From contig NC_087069.1 in the NCBI RefSeq assembly GCF_963678635.1, positions 22,022,655 through 22,086,654 of the forward strand: 64,000 bases of DNA, in the 5' to 3' direction. Position 1 is the stretch's first letter. Every line of letters begins with the position of its first letter. Positions 9,961-20,425 of the stretch are shown piece after piece. The notes under the pieces were generated by a model, which was not told the DNA's origin, did no database searches, and worked only from the letters and a program-made list of their open reading frames with translations. The stretch comes from Symsagittifera roscoffensis (Eukaryota; Xenacoelomorpha; Acoela; Convolutidae). A program made the position numbers and the translations under genes.

Positions 9961-11005
9961 CGAACTTTCGAGCTTTTCCAAAGCACTAAAAAGACCTTGT
10001 TTTGTCCAAATATTCTGCGCCGCAGGCAAAACTTGGAAAAAACAGGCCAAGAAGGCGTTCTTAGATACTTTTTGGAAACATTTGACGGTAAAATCGCGTT
10101 TTTTTGGCGCGCACTCCCCGCTCAAAATTGGTATATTTAGGCGCCTAGGGGCCTTTAGAAAAGTTTTAGGGTCAGTCAGCCAAAAATGGATATCAAATTA
10201 GTACAAAGGGACCCTTTGGGTCGGCAGGGGGTCGATTCCCTGAGTGGTTGGGGGAGGGGGGTTTGGGTTTAGCCCCCCGCCCCTTCCCCCCTCCTTAATC
10301 CGCTGGTGCCCGCAACCCAGAACTTGAAAGAAAATCAAAACCGCGTACCGAGCACAAGTAATATTTCCCAGTGTTTCCTGATTCTTTTATCTTTTATTGT
10401 TCCATTAAAAAAATTATGAGGAATGTTCGAGCTCAGGTTATTTTTCTTTTTCAGCCATTTTTCGATCTTTGAACTAGCAATTTTTGATGGAATGTTTTCA
10501 CTATCCTCTGAAAAGTATTCATCATGTGCCCAGCAAAAAACAATATTTGAACTGTAATTTCGCAAAGATATTTGGGACTAACTTGCCAACTTTAATTCAA
10601 TTTGGGAGAAATAACCCTCATTTTGTCTCAGCCAATAAGCGTCAACTGCGAACTAAATTGAATCTACTTAACAATTTATTTATTTCGTTTTCAGGAAAGA
10701 GGGGGGGGGGATGGGTAATTGCTACGTAGATCAAACTACTATTTGAATCCTCTCTGTAATATTTTGAGGTATCCAATTTTGGCTGGCTGACAGCGCCTAG
10801 ACGCCAAAATATGCCAACATGCCAATTTTTGGGAGGGGGGGGGTAGCGCACGCCAAAAAAACACGAGTTTTTTAGTCAAATTTTTCAAAACCTGGAGAAC
10901 GCCTTTTTGGGCTGTTTTTTTTTTAAATTGGGGCGCAGAAAATTTTTGTCAAAATAGGGTCTTTTTGATGATTTGGGAGAGCTCGGAAAATCAAATTGGT
11001 CGGCC
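9961..11005. mobile_element. Fold-back (inverted-repeat) element
   Basis: The left arm (about 9961-10200) is the imperfect reverse complement of the right arm (about 10763-11005). Matching landmarks are GAGCTTTTCC, GCGCCGCAG, AAGGCGTTC, GGCGCGCACTCCCC, GGCGCCTAG and GTCAGTCAGCC on the left against their complements in reverse order on the right. The roughly 560-bp centre holds a G/C-rich hairpin and AT-rich DNA, with no transposase. This is the layout of a non-autonomous fold-back or long-TIR element. I could not find a clear target duplication. Confidence 0.65.
10244..10295. other. G-run/C-run hairpin
   Basis: A run of G tracts (GGGGGAGGGGGG then GGG) is followed after a short T-rich loop by C tracts (CCCCCC, CCCC, CCCCCC). 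It can pair with itself, and the G side could form a quadruplex. It sits inside the fold-back element, just inward of the left arm. Confidence 0.55.
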
Positions 11006-11976
11006 AAAAAAATGTCGACAAAGATTTGGACATTTTTTGAAAATCTGCCCTCCCGCCTCGAGAAAATCCTAGATCCGCTCCTAATAGGAGTGACAATTTT
11101 TCAATAGATGACATAGGAAGGGTGGGGTGATTGTTAAGTAGATCCACTAAATCATTCAAAAGATATTTGGCAAAAAATTACTTAACGCCTGAGATTTATT
11201 ATTATTACTAAGTGCACGAGATTAGGCATTCTTTAATTATGTATGTATAACCCGACTAAAAAAGAACTGAAACAATTCAAATTGGTGCATTTTAAAGCGC
11301 GGAACTATAGAAATACATGTTTTTTGAACGTTAGTTTTTTCATGGAAAGAACGTCTTATATTCAATGAAAACCTACGAGCCTCGATAACGTCGTTGTTTG
11401 ACAAAATTTCAATCAATTTAAGACAAACAGTTTTTGAGATGGCAAACAAATATAAAACTTTCTTAACCCTAGTTGAAATACAGCTCAAAAATTGCTCAAG
11501 ATTTGAGCGGTTTGAGCGTTTTTATAGACTTTGCGCTTTATCAGCTAAAATGCTTGCAAGAAACGACCAAACCGTTCAAAACCGTTCAAATTCTGGCTAT
11601 TTTTTTTGAATTTTTTTTAAAAAAATTTTTTAAAAAAATTCTCCTTCCGATGTATTCGTTAAATTGCACACAGAATGTGAACTTTAAAAGTCTGAACTTC
11701 TAACATTCCGTAACGCCAAAATATAAGCCGAAAAACAACCTAAAATGCTCTAGGATCCAAAAAGCAGCCGTCAAGTTTGATTACGTGTCCGAGAAACTCA
11801 AATCAAAACTGCTCAACATTTTTTTAAAAATCCAATATTAGTAGATCAAAAATGTGATTTGTGTTTAGCGCCTTTTCCAAGCTCTACTGCAAATTCTGAC
11901 CCTTTGTAAAACTTCAAATCAAACTCAACTTTGCCCTCACACCCTCATCACAGAGGAGAGGTATCACTCAACAACT
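11006..11976. other. Upstream region of the TRIM-like gene
   Basis: AT-rich, with an A/T palindromic run near 11605-11640. A paired motif CCAAACCGTTCAA / CCGTTCAAA lies at 11568-11592. I see no clear TATA box or other core promoter element; the pyrimidine/A-rich stretch before the ATG at 11977 could be leader. Confidence 0.4.
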
Positions 11977-12280
11977 ATGGCAACATATAGACATATGCCT
12001 CTATTTGGCGTGGACGATGATGTTTCTGTTGAATGTCCGGGATGCACTAAAACCTTCTATTACACAGAAGATACCTTCGAAATCCCATGCGGACGTTGTC
12101 TTTGTAAGAGTTGTGCTATGGAACTTGCTTCAAAGACAGTGCAGCATTGTCCAAATAAGGAATGCAAAAGCCACAAAGTGTCACCCAGGCGATGCCTTGA
12201 ACTCAAATTTGAGGATTACCCTAGCAGACCTGCATCAGCTTTGGACAAAAACTCGATTGTCTTGCCACCCCCAGAACAAG
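11977..12280 (+). CDS. TRIM-like gene, exon 1: RING-like zinc finger
   Basis: First coding exon of a RING/B-box/coiled-coil (TRIM-like) protein, a class that usually acts as an E3 ubiquitin ligase or RNA-associated regulator in the cytoplasm. The exon encodes 101 residues plus one base. Residues about 19-69 form a RING-like pattern: E-C-P-G-C, then I-P-C-G-R-C-L-C-K-S-C-A, then H-C-P-N-K-E-C. The His normally following P-C-G is Arg, and the last Cys pair has four residues between instead of two, so zinc binding and ligase activity are doubtful. The exon ends CAAG/GTTTGT in phase 1, matching the acceptor at 18129/18130. The ATG at 11977 is the first in frame and gives the expected short N-terminus. 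A separate upstream exon cannot be excluded. Confidence 0.65.
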
Positions 12281-12771
12281 GTTTGTTCATTTTAAAAAAC
12301 CAGCTAAATTGCGTCTTGCTATCTCTGAATATCGGTGTTAACGCAATTTGAAGACAATCTTTAGCAGCTGTGCGATAGAAGCAAAGCAAATTTTGGATTA
12401 AAAGGCTTGAAAAAAATTGATACAAATCTGAAAGTGAATTGGTTGAATAAAGTGCAAAGTTTGGTGGGTAGTAGTATTGCTTTGCCGAAAAAAGTTCGAG
12501 CCTGAAAACACTTGGCAAGTAATTGTTCCGACTTTCAAAAAATGCGGGCGTGACAAAATATTGTTTTTAGCTGTTTATTCGTTTTTAAAAAAAAACAAAA
12601 AAAAATGCCAGAGAACAAAAATTATTACGAGGTCAAAATGTGCAATTGCGCATTGTAAGCGGATTTTGCAACCTTGCTAGTTTTCTTTGGTCTTCTTCGC
12701 CGTTTTGGATTTCACAAACAATGACTTAAAAGATTTTACCGCTCAAAATCGCTGCAAAAATAGAGAAATTT

Positions 12772-12932
12772 GCAGAATCCGCAACCGTTTTTGTGGAATC
12801 CAGATTCGTTTGTGGAATCCACGAACAAATAACAAGACACGTGTATAATTAAATTGAGCTGTTTCCGAATCCGCAAATGTAAGCGGAATCCGCAACTTGT
12901 AACTGGAATCCGCAAATTGTAAGTGGAATCCC
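12772..12932 (+). repeat. GGAATCCGCAAATTGTAAG mini-repeat, forward arm
   Basis: About seven degenerate units of 20-21 bp containing GAATCC(G)CA, best preserved at 12866-12932. The reverse complement of the same unit is found at 13795-13870, so the two sets face each other across about 860 bp within the intron. Similar units appear at 35500-35575. Confidence 0.7.
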
Positions 12933-13079
12933 CATTCTGTTTGGGGATTTCGTTTAGATATATGTTTATATGTAGTTGCATTTGAAGTTATAACTTTAAA
13001 CTGCAAGGCAGTCACTAGCAAGTTCAATCTCAATGACTAATTAACTATGTTCATCAGCTACCTTTTGAAATGCCTAATG

Positions 13080-13600
13080 TTCGATCTGAATTTCTGTCTC
13101 AGTTTTTGGGAATAATGGAATCCCAAATAGTGACCAGTATTTTTGATCGATGGATTCCCAAATACTCACCTAATTCGGCGACATGTTGCGCATTGTGTTT
13201 CCATACACTCTCAATGCTTCGACTCCAAATAATGAGTGTATTCCATATTTGCTCCATATTATTCCAGTATTTGAGAATCCATCAATCTCAAATGCTGACC
13301 AGTTTTATGAATCAATGAAATCCAAAAAACTAACAAAAATAGGCATTTTTTTCTGCGGTGCGTTTTAAACATTCTCACCAATGACACCAAATAATGAATT
13401 TATTCCATATTTATTCCATAATTTTCCCGTACTTGAACATCCATCAATCCTAAATACTGACCAATATTTGGGATCGATGGAGTCCCAATTACTGACATAA
13501 ATTGGCGATATTGTGTGCGTTGTGTTTCTTTACATTCTCAACCCAGTGACTCCAAACAATGAATTTATTTGGTGTTGTGTTTCAAAACTATGATCCCAAA
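13080..13600 (+). repeat. Degenerate tandem repeat of about 160 bp
   Basis: The phrase TTCCATATTT.(C/T)TCCATA recurs near 13240 and 13402, and the phrase GATCGATGGA.TCCCAA near 13145 and 13473, which fits about three monomers of roughly 160 bp. It lies between the two opposed mini-repeat arms of the intron. Confidence 0.6.
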
Positions 13601-13794
13601 AATTGTTTGCTGGGATACGTGTCCCAAATACTAAAAGATGACATCTACCAATTTAATTAACAAAGGTTCTAAGATACGTTCGTGGATTCCACTGAAGGAT
13701 TAAGTCCTTGCCTTTAGATTTCTCCTTAAAAAATAGGAAATCCAGCTCTAGCTTTCAATTGTTCATATGTAAGTTCAGTAATAAACAAAAGTCG

Positions 13795-13990
13795 GAATCC
13801 ACTTACAGTTTGCGGATTCCACTTACATTTTCGGATATCAGTTACTTTTTGCGGATTTCACTTATAGTTCCGGAGTAAAAAATAACTAGCTATATTCGTT
13901 TGTTGCGGAATAGGCGACACAACAAATATCTGACGAAACTTTTGTTACAGTTACTTGTACGCGAAATCCACGGAAAATTAGAAAATGGAA
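13795..13990 (-). repeat. GGAATCC mini-repeat, reverse arm
   Basis: Units such as ACTTACAGTTTGCGGATTCC are the reverse complement of the repeats at 12772-12932. Three clear units lie in 13795-13870 and looser ones reach 13990. Together the arms make a fold-back of about 1.2 kb around the 160-bp repeats. Confidence 0.6.
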
Positions 13991-14530
13991 TTCACTTACA
14001 TTTTGGAACATGTTTTAAAGATTAGTTTCGGATAAGATATGAGGAGGAACTTTGTATTCGGAGGTGCTTTAGGTTTTTCTTATTTTTTGTTTCCCACAAA
14101 CAATTAGGTACCACAAATAATCGTTAGACTGCAATGAGTGATATATCATTTTTAAGACCTTTCAATCTGATTGAACCAAGTTAAAATTGATTTTCTGTTT
14201 TATTGCAACAGCGTAATTATGCTTAATTTCAGCCTGGAAAAAATGGTTTTTATTCAAATGAAGTTTGCTTTTAGAGGTTTTAGAGCCTCATTAGGTATCA
14301 AAACGACCAAAAACCTCAAAAACAAAATTTGAAAAATTTCGAACTTTTTGAGTTCAAATTTTTTTTTTTACCATTTTGTTCCCGTTTTTCTGGTAATTTT
14401 TCTACAGAGTCTGTTTCATCAATTTGCCTGTTTTACTACGATTGTCAATTATGCCTAAGTTCTAGTAGTTCAATCAGATCTTTTTTTATCACACCCCGCA
14501 GAACAAACGACGCTTAATTGAAAAAAAAAT

Positions 14531-14965
14531 CCGTGCTTCTTGCACAGTAATAGGCATTACTGGTTTTAATTTTTATTTGTTAACTCATAGTTTTTATCAG
14601 CTTTCAATCTATTTTTGAAAGATTGTCAAAGCTCTAAAAGCATCATTTTGTCATGAAACTTTCAATACGTTTGTCGAAAAACTGCCTAAAACAGAACTTT
14701 CAATTCGTTTGTCGAAAAACGGCGTAAAACAGAAGTATTTCGTGTAGATTTTTTTATACCACGCCAAAAACACGACATTAAATTCAAAATTTTTTTTCGT
14801 AACTTTAACGACTATGGTCGCAACAATTTGTGCTACTTGCACAGTAACCTTGATTTTAATTTCGAATGCTATTTCATAGTTTCATGTTGATTTTTGATCT
14901 GTTTTTTGAAAAATAGGCAAAATTTCAAAAACATCATTCTGCTATGAAGTTTTCAATACGTTCAG
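14531..14965 (+). repeat. Imperfect direct duplication with nested 38-bp repeat
   Basis: 14531-14675 (GTGCTTCTTGCACAGTAA through TGAAACTTTCAATACG) is repeated in order at 14832-14960. Inside the first copy, CTTTCAATACGTTTGTCG and the following 20 bases occur twice in tandem at 14659-14734, period 38 bp. Confidence 0.65.
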
Positions 14966-16599
14966 CTTTCAATCTGCTTTTTTTGCCTCAATCATATTGA
15001 TGATCAAGCATATTGATGAAATTTTTTAAAAAAATTCGAACACGTTTATCACGCACAAAACCAATAAATGAAGAATTTATTCTTTTTAATTATATAAAAA
15101 TTTTGAAACAAAATTTCAATTCATTCGGTTTTAAATTTTTGAAACAATTTTTTCGAACGGAAATTTTTGTGTACCTGTGAAGAAATCAACTTTATTTGTT
15201 TTTTAGTTTTTTCGGCCTTGTAATGGCCTCTGATGCAACGAAAAATGTATTTTTTTAATTTTAGATTAGCAGTTGCAGGCAACTTTTGTTTATACTCCAG
15301 GAGATTTTTACCAAACTAATTGCTTTATATTATGAAGAGATAATAAACTATACCCTGGCCCTCCAAACTTGGGCAAAACTAATGTTTTGAGAATTTGTTG
15401 GATCGAATAAAAATTGAAAAAACACAAGTTTTTTTACAAAACATCACAAGTGTTTGATGTGCAGAAAAAACTTCACAAAAAAACCAGAGAATAGTTTTTT
15501 CCTTGTCACGTGAAATTGGCTATGAAGGTTAAATAACAGACAAAAAGTTTTTCAACCTCAAGTTTAATTCTTGCTGCACATGCAGAGCAAAGTCGACAAT
15601 AGTTAGCACGGGTGGTGGTATTGAAATTTTGGCCCCAAAAAACTATATCGTCAAAAACAAGGATGACGTGAAAACAATGGAAAAAAAAACTATCTTTGAA
15701 TCAATCTGGTTGGAAATAAGTCCACAATTTGTCACATTGACACATAATGTTGAAGTTTTCTAACTTTTTTTTGTTTTTCAGAGATTAAAAGCTTTTTTGA
15801 GGTCAAACTTCAACAAATATTTTGCACATACTGACTGGTCTATCGTATACCAGCAAACAAATGCACAAAACATGTTTTCCGGTTTCATTGATTTTTTGAA
15901 AAAAAACTAGTTTGGAAAAGCATTTACCTATTTAAAACAAAAATAATTAGATTAAAAACTACTTAAAATAAGAAACCATGGTTAACAAATAATATTAAGC
16001 AGATGATCAAGGAAAAACATTGGTTTTTCAACAATTTTTCAACAATTTTCAAAAATGACTGAAATCAAAAGATGCAAATCAAATATTTTATAGGAAGGCA
16101 AACAAACCTTGTAACTAGACTTTTGAAAAACACTGAGAAAAATTATCATAGAACAGGTTTTTAGAAAATGATAAAAAATCAGAGAACACTGAAACTTAAT
16201 TAACTCAAAGATGAGAAAAAAGTAATAATCACACAAAAACAAACTTTTCACATTCAAATTTAGACGAACGATTGACTGATTAATATGATTTAGCAAATTT
16301 TTTAAAGTGAGCTTACCCAGAACTATAAATGATTTTTCCGCGGTAAACACAAATAAAAAATCTTTCAAGGGTCAGGGAAAAGTTTTCCCTGTTAAAATTC
16401 ATTCGAATTGGGGCAAATACTTGAAAAGAAATATTTCTGTCAATTGATAGCGTACAAAGTGAAACAAACTTCTGGTGCTATGAATATGCAACTTGGAGCA
16501 TTAGATCTTCAAATTTTGCAACGGGTAAACACCTACAGCTGTCAAAATTTAATGCATCAATCTAAAAAATAATGGAAAAACGAAAGTTTTCATTCTCTG

Positions 16600-17460
16600 T
16601 GCTAACGACTTTCTTTCAAGTTTAAACGATTCAGTTTGCAGATGATACCAGTCTAATTTTGAACCAGAATTTCTCCAAGTTATTGCAAGGTTACTCATAA
16701 AATTTGCTGGATGACCTCGATGTTTTTATGGAACAAATCGTCTCTCATTGAATTCCAATAAAAAATTAACTTTAGCGATTTTTGAAACTGATGTAGTCTC
16801 AGTTGTTTTCTTAGAAATCACAAAACGTTTTCGGGGAGATATCTAGCAGCTTTTTTAGAACAAGATTTAAGTTTTCAACTCAACTTATCAATATATTTTT
16901 TGCAAAATTGCTCAATGAATCCGTTCACTATACCTTATTAGGAACATAAATTTCTTTAAGGTTCGGACTAGTGTCCTTAGTTTTATCCCAGACAAGAAAA
17001 GCGAAGTTTCCTTTAAAAACCTACAAGTTATACGAATGAACTGGGTAACAAAGTCTGGTTTTTTGTAAGAAGTTTGATGGAGCACGTGATCATACGATAA
17101 AAAAAATACCTCATTTAAAACTACTGATTGTGAATCTTCTCAATTTTTTCGATTGTTCGAAAAAATACAGGACACGGAAATGTTTTTTTTTGTACAAAAC
17201 ACGTGAATTGCATGAAAACGAGAGGACACTACAGGCAATACCCCAGAGTCGATTAAACAACAAAAAGGCAAAGAGTCAGGGTCAAGATGCTGCATTACAG
17301 AATGGAATTCAAAGCCTAAAAAATTAAACTCGTCACATCTTGATAAAAGTTCAAAGAAAAAGTAAGATGTACATTCTAGACAAATACGAATCAGTGCCAA
17401 TTGCCAGAGCACTTGATCGATATAAAGTTCTTTAAACCAAAATTGCATAGAAAGCTAAAT
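16600..17460 (+). pseudogene. LINE (non-LTR) reverse transcriptase remnant
   Basis: A short decayed piece of a LINE-type reverse transcriptase lies inside the TRIM-like intron on the same strand. At 16632-16661 it reads Q-F-A-D-D-T-S-L-I-L, the polymerase box of Jockey/CR1/RTE-like elements. About 30 codons on comes N-L-L-D-D-L-D-V-F-M, and then, after a frameshift, L-S-L-N-S-N-K-K near 16745, which is the expected continuation. Further downstream up to 17460 only scattered fragments are plausible. Several stops and frame changes make it clearly dead. Family assignment beyond LINE is uncertain. Confidence 0.6.
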
Positions 17461-18129
17461 AAAATAAAAGTAAATAATTGGTGCCAGTGCAGTTCAATTT
17501 ACATAGTTGGTTGTTTTTGAAAGTAATCATTCCTCGACATGTTTTATTAATCAAGATGTTAATAGAAACTAACATGTTCTGCAGGAAAGAAACAAAACGA
17601 GGATCGTAAAATATGTGATACTGGTGGTACTACAACATCATCCGTATCAAAAAAAATTTTTTTTGGCCTCCAGAGACGTCTCGAATAACGCTTATTTTGT
17701 CCAATGAGGAACCTCCAGATGGGCATTTAGGACAATTTTCGGTAAATATTTTTTTGATGCATGAGGTTTTACAGTAGAAATTTATATTGACAGCTACAAA
17801 AAATGCAAAAAACGGTTTCAAAAAAACTGGTTTTTAAATAATTTTTTGTTCGCATATATTTTATATTCTCTTAACGCTTTTTTGCTCTGAGTTATAGTTT
17901 CTAATTTGTGGTTGTCTATTTTTTTGTAGTCAAACTTTCAGGTGTTTTGACCGTTTATTTTTTTTTTCATCAACAGACTTTTTCAAGCTTGATGTGCCTG
18001 AACTGTCACAGAGAGAGTTCTTTGCCGCTACTGTATAACCAAACGGTTTAAACGGAAACCATCAACAAAAAAGTAAGAAATTAAAAGTTTGAGCAAGCTA
18101 TTCTTAAAAAAACTTTTTTTCAAGTTTAG

Positions 18130-18596
18130 AAAGGCCAAGTACTGCTAGCTCAGGCGCCTCTTCAATCCGATCTCATTCTGAGTTCGCCTCGGTTGTTTCT
18201 TGTGAGAAACACCCAACTTCCACAATTCGCTACTTTTACCACATCTGCAAAGTGGAGCTATGCGAGGAATGTTGGAGGAACGAACCCGATGAAGTTGACT
18301 ATCGCAAAAATAATATAGGATTCATCAAGGTCAATCTAGAGCCTCAAAAAAAGATCCAAAAACGAATTGTTGAAAACAAGAAAGACTGTCAAAAAATGAG
18401 CCGCATTTTGGAGGACTGGAATAAGATCGTCCGACAAGCACAGATTGCAGAAAGTAAACAAAACGAAGTTTTGAAAGCTAGCACAGCCAATCAGCTGGAG
18501 CAAAACTCAGACATTGTTCGCAATCTGATTCAAAATCACATCACGGATGTTCGTGACTTCAAAGAAACAATTTTGACCAAAGAAGAAAGCAGATAA
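18130..18596 (+). CDS. TRIM-like gene, exon 2: B-box and coiled coil
   Basis: Follows the 5.85-kb intron in phase. It starts with a Ser-rich linker, then a B-box-like region from 18201: C-E-K-H, then Y-F-Y-H-I-C, then C-E-E-C-W-R-N-E-P-D-E-V. The first Cys-His pair and the C-E-E-C pair are present, but the Cys expected in the Y-F-C position is Tyr and the two terminal His are Pro and Val, so at least three zinc ligands are missing. About 90 residues of helical, Lys/Gln/Glu-rich coiled-coil-like sequence follow, as expected of TRIM proteins. The frame meets TAA at 18594 and TAG at 18603, yet the same frame reopens at 18609. Either the gene is broken here or a 57-nt phase-0 intron (18549-18605, GTTCGT...CTTAG) removes both stops. 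Confidence 0.62.
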
Positions 18597-18608
18597 GCAT
18601 CTTAGGGG

Positions 18609-19799
18609 ATGCTTGACAGCGATTATGATTACTTATCTATTCATAGCTCCTCGACGCTTGATGGAGGAGGGATCAGCAGAACTGAAACCCCAGTGTCTGA
18701 GGAGCTATTGGGCGCAGTTGGAGGAGGTGGCAATGGAAATGTGACTCCGGCTCAACCGAATAATAAAGTGGCTTCGACTTTGAAGAGAGGAAAAAAGAGA
18801 GAGTTGGTGCGAGTTACACAGAGTGCAATTGGCTATAAGGCGATTTGTTGTTATAGAGCTGTGTACAATACTGCCACGAAAGAAGTGTATTGTTGTGATG
18901 ATTCCACTATAACAGGGTTAAGATTTAACCGGCCAAATGGGAAGTTTGAAGTGAGTAAGGAAATGAAGTTGAAATCAGACGCAAATAACGATGTAGAGGA
19001 CATTACACTAGACAGCAATAACTCTCTCTATGGTTTGATTCAGAATGTGAAAAACTATGTGATGAGAGTGGCAGTGCTGGAGATAATGAAGGACAAGGAA
19101 CTGATCGAGGAGAGAGAACTACTCGACACCGAGGGACTACTCAGTGGAAAAGATGTACCATGGAAATTTTGTGCTGTAGGCGAGACAGTGGCTGTGGTAG
19201 TGCTGGATTGGAGAGGATTTGTGAAGGAAAACAACAGTGTGACTTTGTATCGCAGTCATATCCGACAACAAACGGTACAACTCAATATCAGTTTAAACAA
19301 TTTTCTTCTCCCTTATCGACTTGTGTTGGTGAATGAGAACCCACAGTTACTTCTCCATGATGGTACAACAATAGTAGTGATCACTCTGCCTTCACGACAA
19401 ACTACAACAGCAACAACATCTGCGCATACTTCTCAATTAACTTCAAACACATCTCAAAAACTGCAGCCCAAATCCATCAAGTACGTTCGACTCTCTGGCA
19501 TGGAGATGATTTGGTTTTTAGCATGGATACCATCTGAAGAAAGTGTGCATTCAGATGCTGCGGAAGGGTGCTTGTTTGCTTCAGATCCATCTGGTGATTT
19601 CTCTCATGTTTACAAAATAAATTTAGAAAAAGATATGGCAGAGGTGGCCGAAGGAGAGGAGAAAACAGTTGCCCCTATGGAAGGAATATGTCGACTAGAT
19701 AACACATGCGTTCATTGTTCCATTGATAGCTCAACACTATTTGCTAGTACCAATTGGGAATGTGGAAAGCCAATGCTCCAATGCTTTGGGCTATATTAA
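18609..19799 (+). CDS. TRIM-like gene, C-terminal propeller-like region
   Basis: A 396-codon frame, the longest non-transposon frame in the window, in the same frame as the B-box exon. It opens with a low-complexity Ser/Gly-rich part (to about residue 55) and a basic patch K-R-G-K-K-R, then about 330 residues of alternating hydrophobic short strands typical of beta-propellers or similar repeat folds, for example A-I-C-C-Y-R-A-V-Y-N and E-V-Y-C-C-D-D-S. I cannot match the blades to NHL, WD40 or Kelch with confidence. It ends at TAA 19797. The ATG at 18609 could be its own start if it is a separate gene, but the shared frame and adjacency to the coiled coil favour one TRIM-like protein. Substrate or partner is unknown. 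Confidence 0.6.
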   Translation: MLDSDYDYLSIHSSSTLDGGGISRTETPVSEELLGAVGGGGNGNVTPAQPNNKVASTLKRGKKRELVRVTQSAIGYKAICCYRAVYNTATKEVYCCDDSTITGLRFNRPNGKFEVSKEMKLKSDANNDVEDITLDSNNSLYGLIQNVKNYVMRVAVLEIMKDKELIEERELLDTEGLLSGKDVPWKFCAVGETVAVVVLDWRGFVKENNSVTLYRSHIRQQTVQLNISLNNFLLPYRLVLVNENPQLLLHDGTTIVVITLPSRQTTTATTSAHTSQLTSNTSQKLQPKSIKYVRLSGMEMIWFLAWIPSEESVHSDAAEGCLFASDPSGDFSHVYKINLEKDMAEVAEGEEKTVAPMEGICRLDNTCVHCSIDSSTLFASTNWECGKPMLQCFGLY

Positions 19800-20095
19800 T
19801 TTTTAACAGAACGATTAAATGACAAATGAAAGATAAATTCCATCTATTAGTTTACTTTTGGTTCTCAATATATAAATTTTTTTCAGTTCATATTGAGCAA
19901 TTCTTGCCGAATAAGGCTCACACTTTAAACTGATTCAAAATACATTTTCAGCACTAACAAAGCCTTACTTATTTCAATCTAATTCAAACTGTTTTCATCT
20001 CCCTCTATGGAACGACTTTCCTCTTTTTATTTTTTTTGATCAATAACGCAAAAAATGTAAAGAGCTCTACGTTATTATATTTCTTTCAGTAGTTG

Positions 20096-20101
20096 AATAA
20101 A
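20096..20101 (+). terminator. Candidate poly-A signal of the TRIM-like gene
   Basis: A perfect AATAAA about 300 bp after the stop at 19799, followed by a T-rich stretch from 20119. It is the only perfect hexamer I noticed on this strand before the gap. Confidence 0.45.
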
Positions 20102-20336
20102 AGATTTTGGAATATAATATTTTTTTAAATTTCTCAATTTATTTTGATGGTTTCTTAAATCAACATAACCAAAAACATTTTGCGATATCGGAAACGTACA
20201 TTTTGAACGAAAACAGTTAATCGTATTCGAACAAAATCCTGTGAACAACGTTTTTTGCGTTCAGACAAATATGTCGGCTAATCGAAGCAAAATGATAACT
20301 TGGAAAATATGATGTCAATAACCAAGCAGCAATTGC

Positions 20337-20425
20337 CTTTTCCGGTTCGGTCAGATGCGATAACATTCGGCACTAAATTGAACTGCTCGTGGATCATGTT
20401 CGCATCTAATCTGTAAATCGGAAAG
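20337..20425. other. Imperfect hairpin downstream of the TRIM-like gene
   Basis: CTTTTCCGGTTCGGTCAGAT at 20337 pairs imperfectly with ATCTGTAAATCGGAAAG ending at 20425, and AGATGCGATAAC pairs with GTTCGCATCT, around a loop of about 35 bases. The surrounding 20330-20460 is more GC-balanced than its neighbourhood. It does not fold as a tRNA and I do not recognise it as a known small RNA. The rest of 19800-20935 is AT-rich. Confidence 0.4.

Larger units (their letters stand above)
12281..18129 (+). other. Intron 1 of the TRIM-like gene (5849 bp)
   Basis: Begins GTTTGT and ends TTTAG. Joining 12280 to 18130 restores one frame (a Glu codon split 1+2) and continues directly into a Ser-rich linker and the B-box, which is good evidence for the intron. 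It contains several repeat families and a LINE remnant, listed separately. The stretches 14000-14530, 15000-16600 and 17460-18120 show only AT-rich DNA. Confidence 0.65.

Noticed and set aside
10190-10270. Possible tRNA because of GGTCGATTCCC
   Set aside because: The segment forms a CAGGG/CCCTG hairpin but the other tRNA arms and the acceptor stem are absent.
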